Below are positions 12,935 to 14,264 of a stretch of DNA of 14,264 nt, piece after piece. Under the pieces are notes generated by a model that did no database searches, was not told the origin of the DNA, and worked only from the letters and a program-made list of their open reading frames with translations. Source of the DNA: Spirochaeta sp. (GTDB taxonomy: Bacteria; Spirochaetota; Spirochaetia; DSM-27196; Alkalispirochaetaceae); assembly GCA_007117185.1 (NCBI GenBank), contig SKHA01000108.1, forward strand, positions 1 to 14,264, written 5' to 3'. The stretch's first letter is position 1; the number at the start of each line of letters is the position of its first letter. The position numbers were made by a program, and so were the translations under genes.

Positions 12935-13658
12935 CGCGCTTCTGCTGGTGTGGTTTCTGGGAATGGTGGCGGTACCGCTGATTGCCAGGACCGAACGGAC
13001 ACGAAGTCGCAGCAGGGCGATCTCGCTGGGAGTGGTGGTCCAGGTGGTGCTGGTAACGGCCGTTCTATTGACAACGTGGCCCCTGGCGGCGGCGTTGCGG
13101 GCGCTGGTACTCGTACCGGTTCTGGGGTGGGTCGCCGAGTTCATCGGTTCGTCCACAGGGATCCCCTTCGGGCACTACCACTATACCGACGCGTTGCAGC
13201 CCCAGCTGAGACGGGTGCCCCTGGCGATCCCTGCGGCATGGTTGATGATGATGCCCCCGTCCTGGGCGATCGCTGAACTGGTGGCTCCCGGCGCGCCCTG
13301 GTGGCTGTCGGCGGTGATCGCTGGGGCGGCGTTCACCGCGTGGGACATGTATCTTGATCCGCATCTGGTGGGGTGGCAGTTCTGGAAATGGGACGTACCC
13401 GGAAGATTCTATCTGGGCATACCGCTGACCAATTTTTTCGGCTGGTTTATCTGGGCGGCGATCATTACCGCGGCGGTTCAACCTCGATCTCTGACAGGCA
13501 CGTCGATGTGGCTGGTGTATGTGCTGACGTGGCTCTTTCAGTTTGGCGGGCACATGGTCTTCTGGCGCATGAGAGTATCCGCGGTGGTCGGGTTCATCGC
13601 GATGGCAGTCTTCGCCGTGCCGGCAGTTATGCGGCTTCTTGGATACCTTCCGATGTGA
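12918..13658 (+). CDS. cruF: Carotenoid biosynthesis protein, CruF-type 1',2'-hydratase (DUF422 family)
   Basis: Integral membrane protein of the CruF family, which adds water across the terminal C-1',2' double bond of an acyclic carotenoid end to give a tertiary hydroxyl. The 246-residue product has about seven or eight hydrophobic segments. Family-type motifs are EFIGSSTGIPFGHYHYTD (74-91), PLAIPAAWLMMMPPSWAIAE (101-120), FTAWDMYLDPHLVG (139-152) with its acidic residues, and GIPLTNFFGWFIWA (167-180). I start at GTG 12918 because GGAGG lies 5 nt upstream, inside the 3' end of crtY. A TTG at 12906 in the same frame overlaps that Shine-Dalgarno and is less likely. The 17-nt overlap with crtY indicates coupling. 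The gene ends 15 nt before the convergent mutS stop. Homologues include bisanhydrobacterioruberin hydratases of haloarchaea, so the exact substrate is inferred. Confidence 0.86.
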   Translation: MFQVTDALLLVWFLGMVAVPLIARTERTRSRSRAISLGVVVQVVLVTAVLLTTWPLAAALRALVLVPVLGWVAEFIGSSTGIPFGHYHYTDALQPQLRRVPLAIPAAWLMMMPPSWAIAELVAPGAPWWLSAVIAGAAFTAWDMYLDPHLVGWQFWKWDVPGRFYLGIPLTNFFGWFIWAAIITAAVQPRSLTGTSMWLVYVLTWLFQFGGHMVFWRMRVSAVVGFIAMAVFAVPAVMRLLGYLPM

Positions 13659-13660
13659 AT

Positions 13661-13678
13661 CCTGAGAGGCGCCTCAGG
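13661..13678. terminator. Short palindrome between convergent cruF and mutS
   Basis: CCTGAG and CTCAGG flank a core that contains the 10-base palindrome GAGGCGCCTC (13666-13675). It spans the 15-nt gap and the mutS stop codon. No T run follows on either strand, so it is at best a weak bidirectional stop. Confidence 0.22.
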
Positions 13679-14264
13679 GGAGCCGGGCTTTCCAGCGGTA
13701 GAGCAGTTCCAGCGCTTCCCGGGGGGTGAGGCTGTCAAGGTCGATACCGCGGATCTCGCTGTTGATCAGTTCTTCCTGAGAAAAGAGTTCGCCCTTCTCC
13801 GGAGTCGCTTCCGCGGTCGTAGGTGGCGGAGGGGAGACCGGCACCGCCCCGCTGCCGGTGAACTCCTGCAGCAGGAATCGAGCCCGGGTGAGCACCCTCT
13901 CGGGAAGGCCGGCGAGACGGGCAACATCAACGCCGTAGGAGCGGTCTGCCTGACCGGGAACAAGCTTTTTCATGAACAGGATGCGATCATCCGAGTGAGA
14001 CACCGCCATTCTGAGCCGGATACACTCCGGATCATCCAGTCCGGTAAGCTCGTGGTAGTGGGTCGCGAAGAGGGTGAGGCATCGTACTTCCTGAAGCAGG
14101 TATTCGCAGACAGCCCAGGCGATAGCCAGCCCGTCCTGGGTGCTGGTTCCGCGACCCACCTCGTCCATAATTACCAGGCTTTCCGGGGTGGCGTTGCGCA
14201 GGATGTTGCTCGTCTCGTTCATCTCCACCAGAAACGTCGATTCACCCCGGGCAATGTTGTCCGA
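13674..14264 (-). CDS. mutS: DNA mismatch repair protein MutS (partial, N-terminus outside window)
   Basis: C-terminal 196 residues of MutS, the ATPase that recognises base mismatches and recruits MutL. The visible part enters in the conserved ARGESTFLVEMNET stretch (5-18), then the Walker B region LVIMDEVGRGTSTQDG (30-45, with the Asp-Glu pair), and ATHYHELTGL with its conserved histidines. The segment SYGVDVARLAGLPERVLTRA is the typical helix-turn-helix dimerisation region. A variable Pro-rich linker and a short C-terminal conserved end (SLTPREALELLYRWKARLP) follow. The frame continues unbroken to the window edge, so the start and the mismatch-binding domains lie outside. It is convergent with cruF and appears unrelated in function to its neighbours here. 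Confidence 0.96.
   Translation of the reverse strand, partial: SDNIARGESTFLVEMNETSNILRNATPESLVIMDEVGRGTSTQDGLAIAWAVCEYLLQEVRCLTLFATHYHELTGLDDPECIRLRMAVSHSDDRILFMKKLVPGQADRSYGVDVARLAGLPERVLTRARFLLQEFTGSGAVPVSPPPPTTAEATPEKGELFSQEELINSEIRGIDLDSLTPREALELLYRWKARLP

Overview
The window is GC-rich chromosomal DNA, most likely from a pigmented, free-living spirochaete (Spirochaeta/Alkalispirochaeta-like). This placement is an inference. It rests on the order lptF/G-dut-pnp-rpsO-ribF-truB-rbfA-infB-nusA-rimP, which matches from memory the order in Treponema, combined with carotenoid genes, which pathogenic treponemes lack. No rRNA, tRNA, CRISPR array, insertion sequence or phage gene was seen.

Minus strand, read from 11670 down to 1: comF (DNA uptake/phosphoribosyltransferase family), then a gap of about 170 bases that carries the most interesting regulatory signals, then a tightly packed run of nine complete genes and one partial gene: rimP, nusA, infB, rbfA, truB, ribF, rpsO, pnp, dut and a LptF/LptG-type permease cut off by the window edge. 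Most are translation, ribosome-assembly or RNA-turnover genes. Neighbours are separated by a few dozen bases at most or overlap (rbfA/truB 44 nt, truB/ribF 29 nt, ribF/rpsO 29 nt, pnp/dut 23 nt, dut/permease 4 nt). Several starts were set by Shine-Dalgarno position rather than longest frame: TTG for rimP, GTG for dut, and internal ATGs for nusA, infB, rpsO and comF.

The comF-rimP gap holds, in the direction of rimP, a good sigma70-type promoter (TTGACC, 18 nt, TATGAT), a dyad centred on the -10 box, an intrinsic terminator with an eight-U tract starting about 24 nt after the predicted start site, and a small hairpin touching the rimP ribosome binding site. A terminator between promoter and first gene suggests transcription attenuation of the rimP-nusA-infB operon. 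NusA is itself a termination factor, so autoregulation is a reasonable hypothesis.

Plus strand, 11738-13658: two overlapping genes, a CrtY-type lycopene cyclase and a CruF-type carotenoid 1',2'-hydratase. Together they predict a carotenoid with one cyclised end and one tertiary-hydroxyl end, which fits the hydroxytorulene-type pigments reported for pigmented Spirochaeta. The 3' part of mutS enters convergently from the right edge.

Other oddities: RibF keeps the FMN adenylyltransferase half but its riboflavin kinase half is short and lacks the signature motifs; NusA has a duplicated C-terminal domain joined by a very acidic linker; PNPase ends in an arginine-glycine tail whose codons contain the dut ribosome binding site and start.
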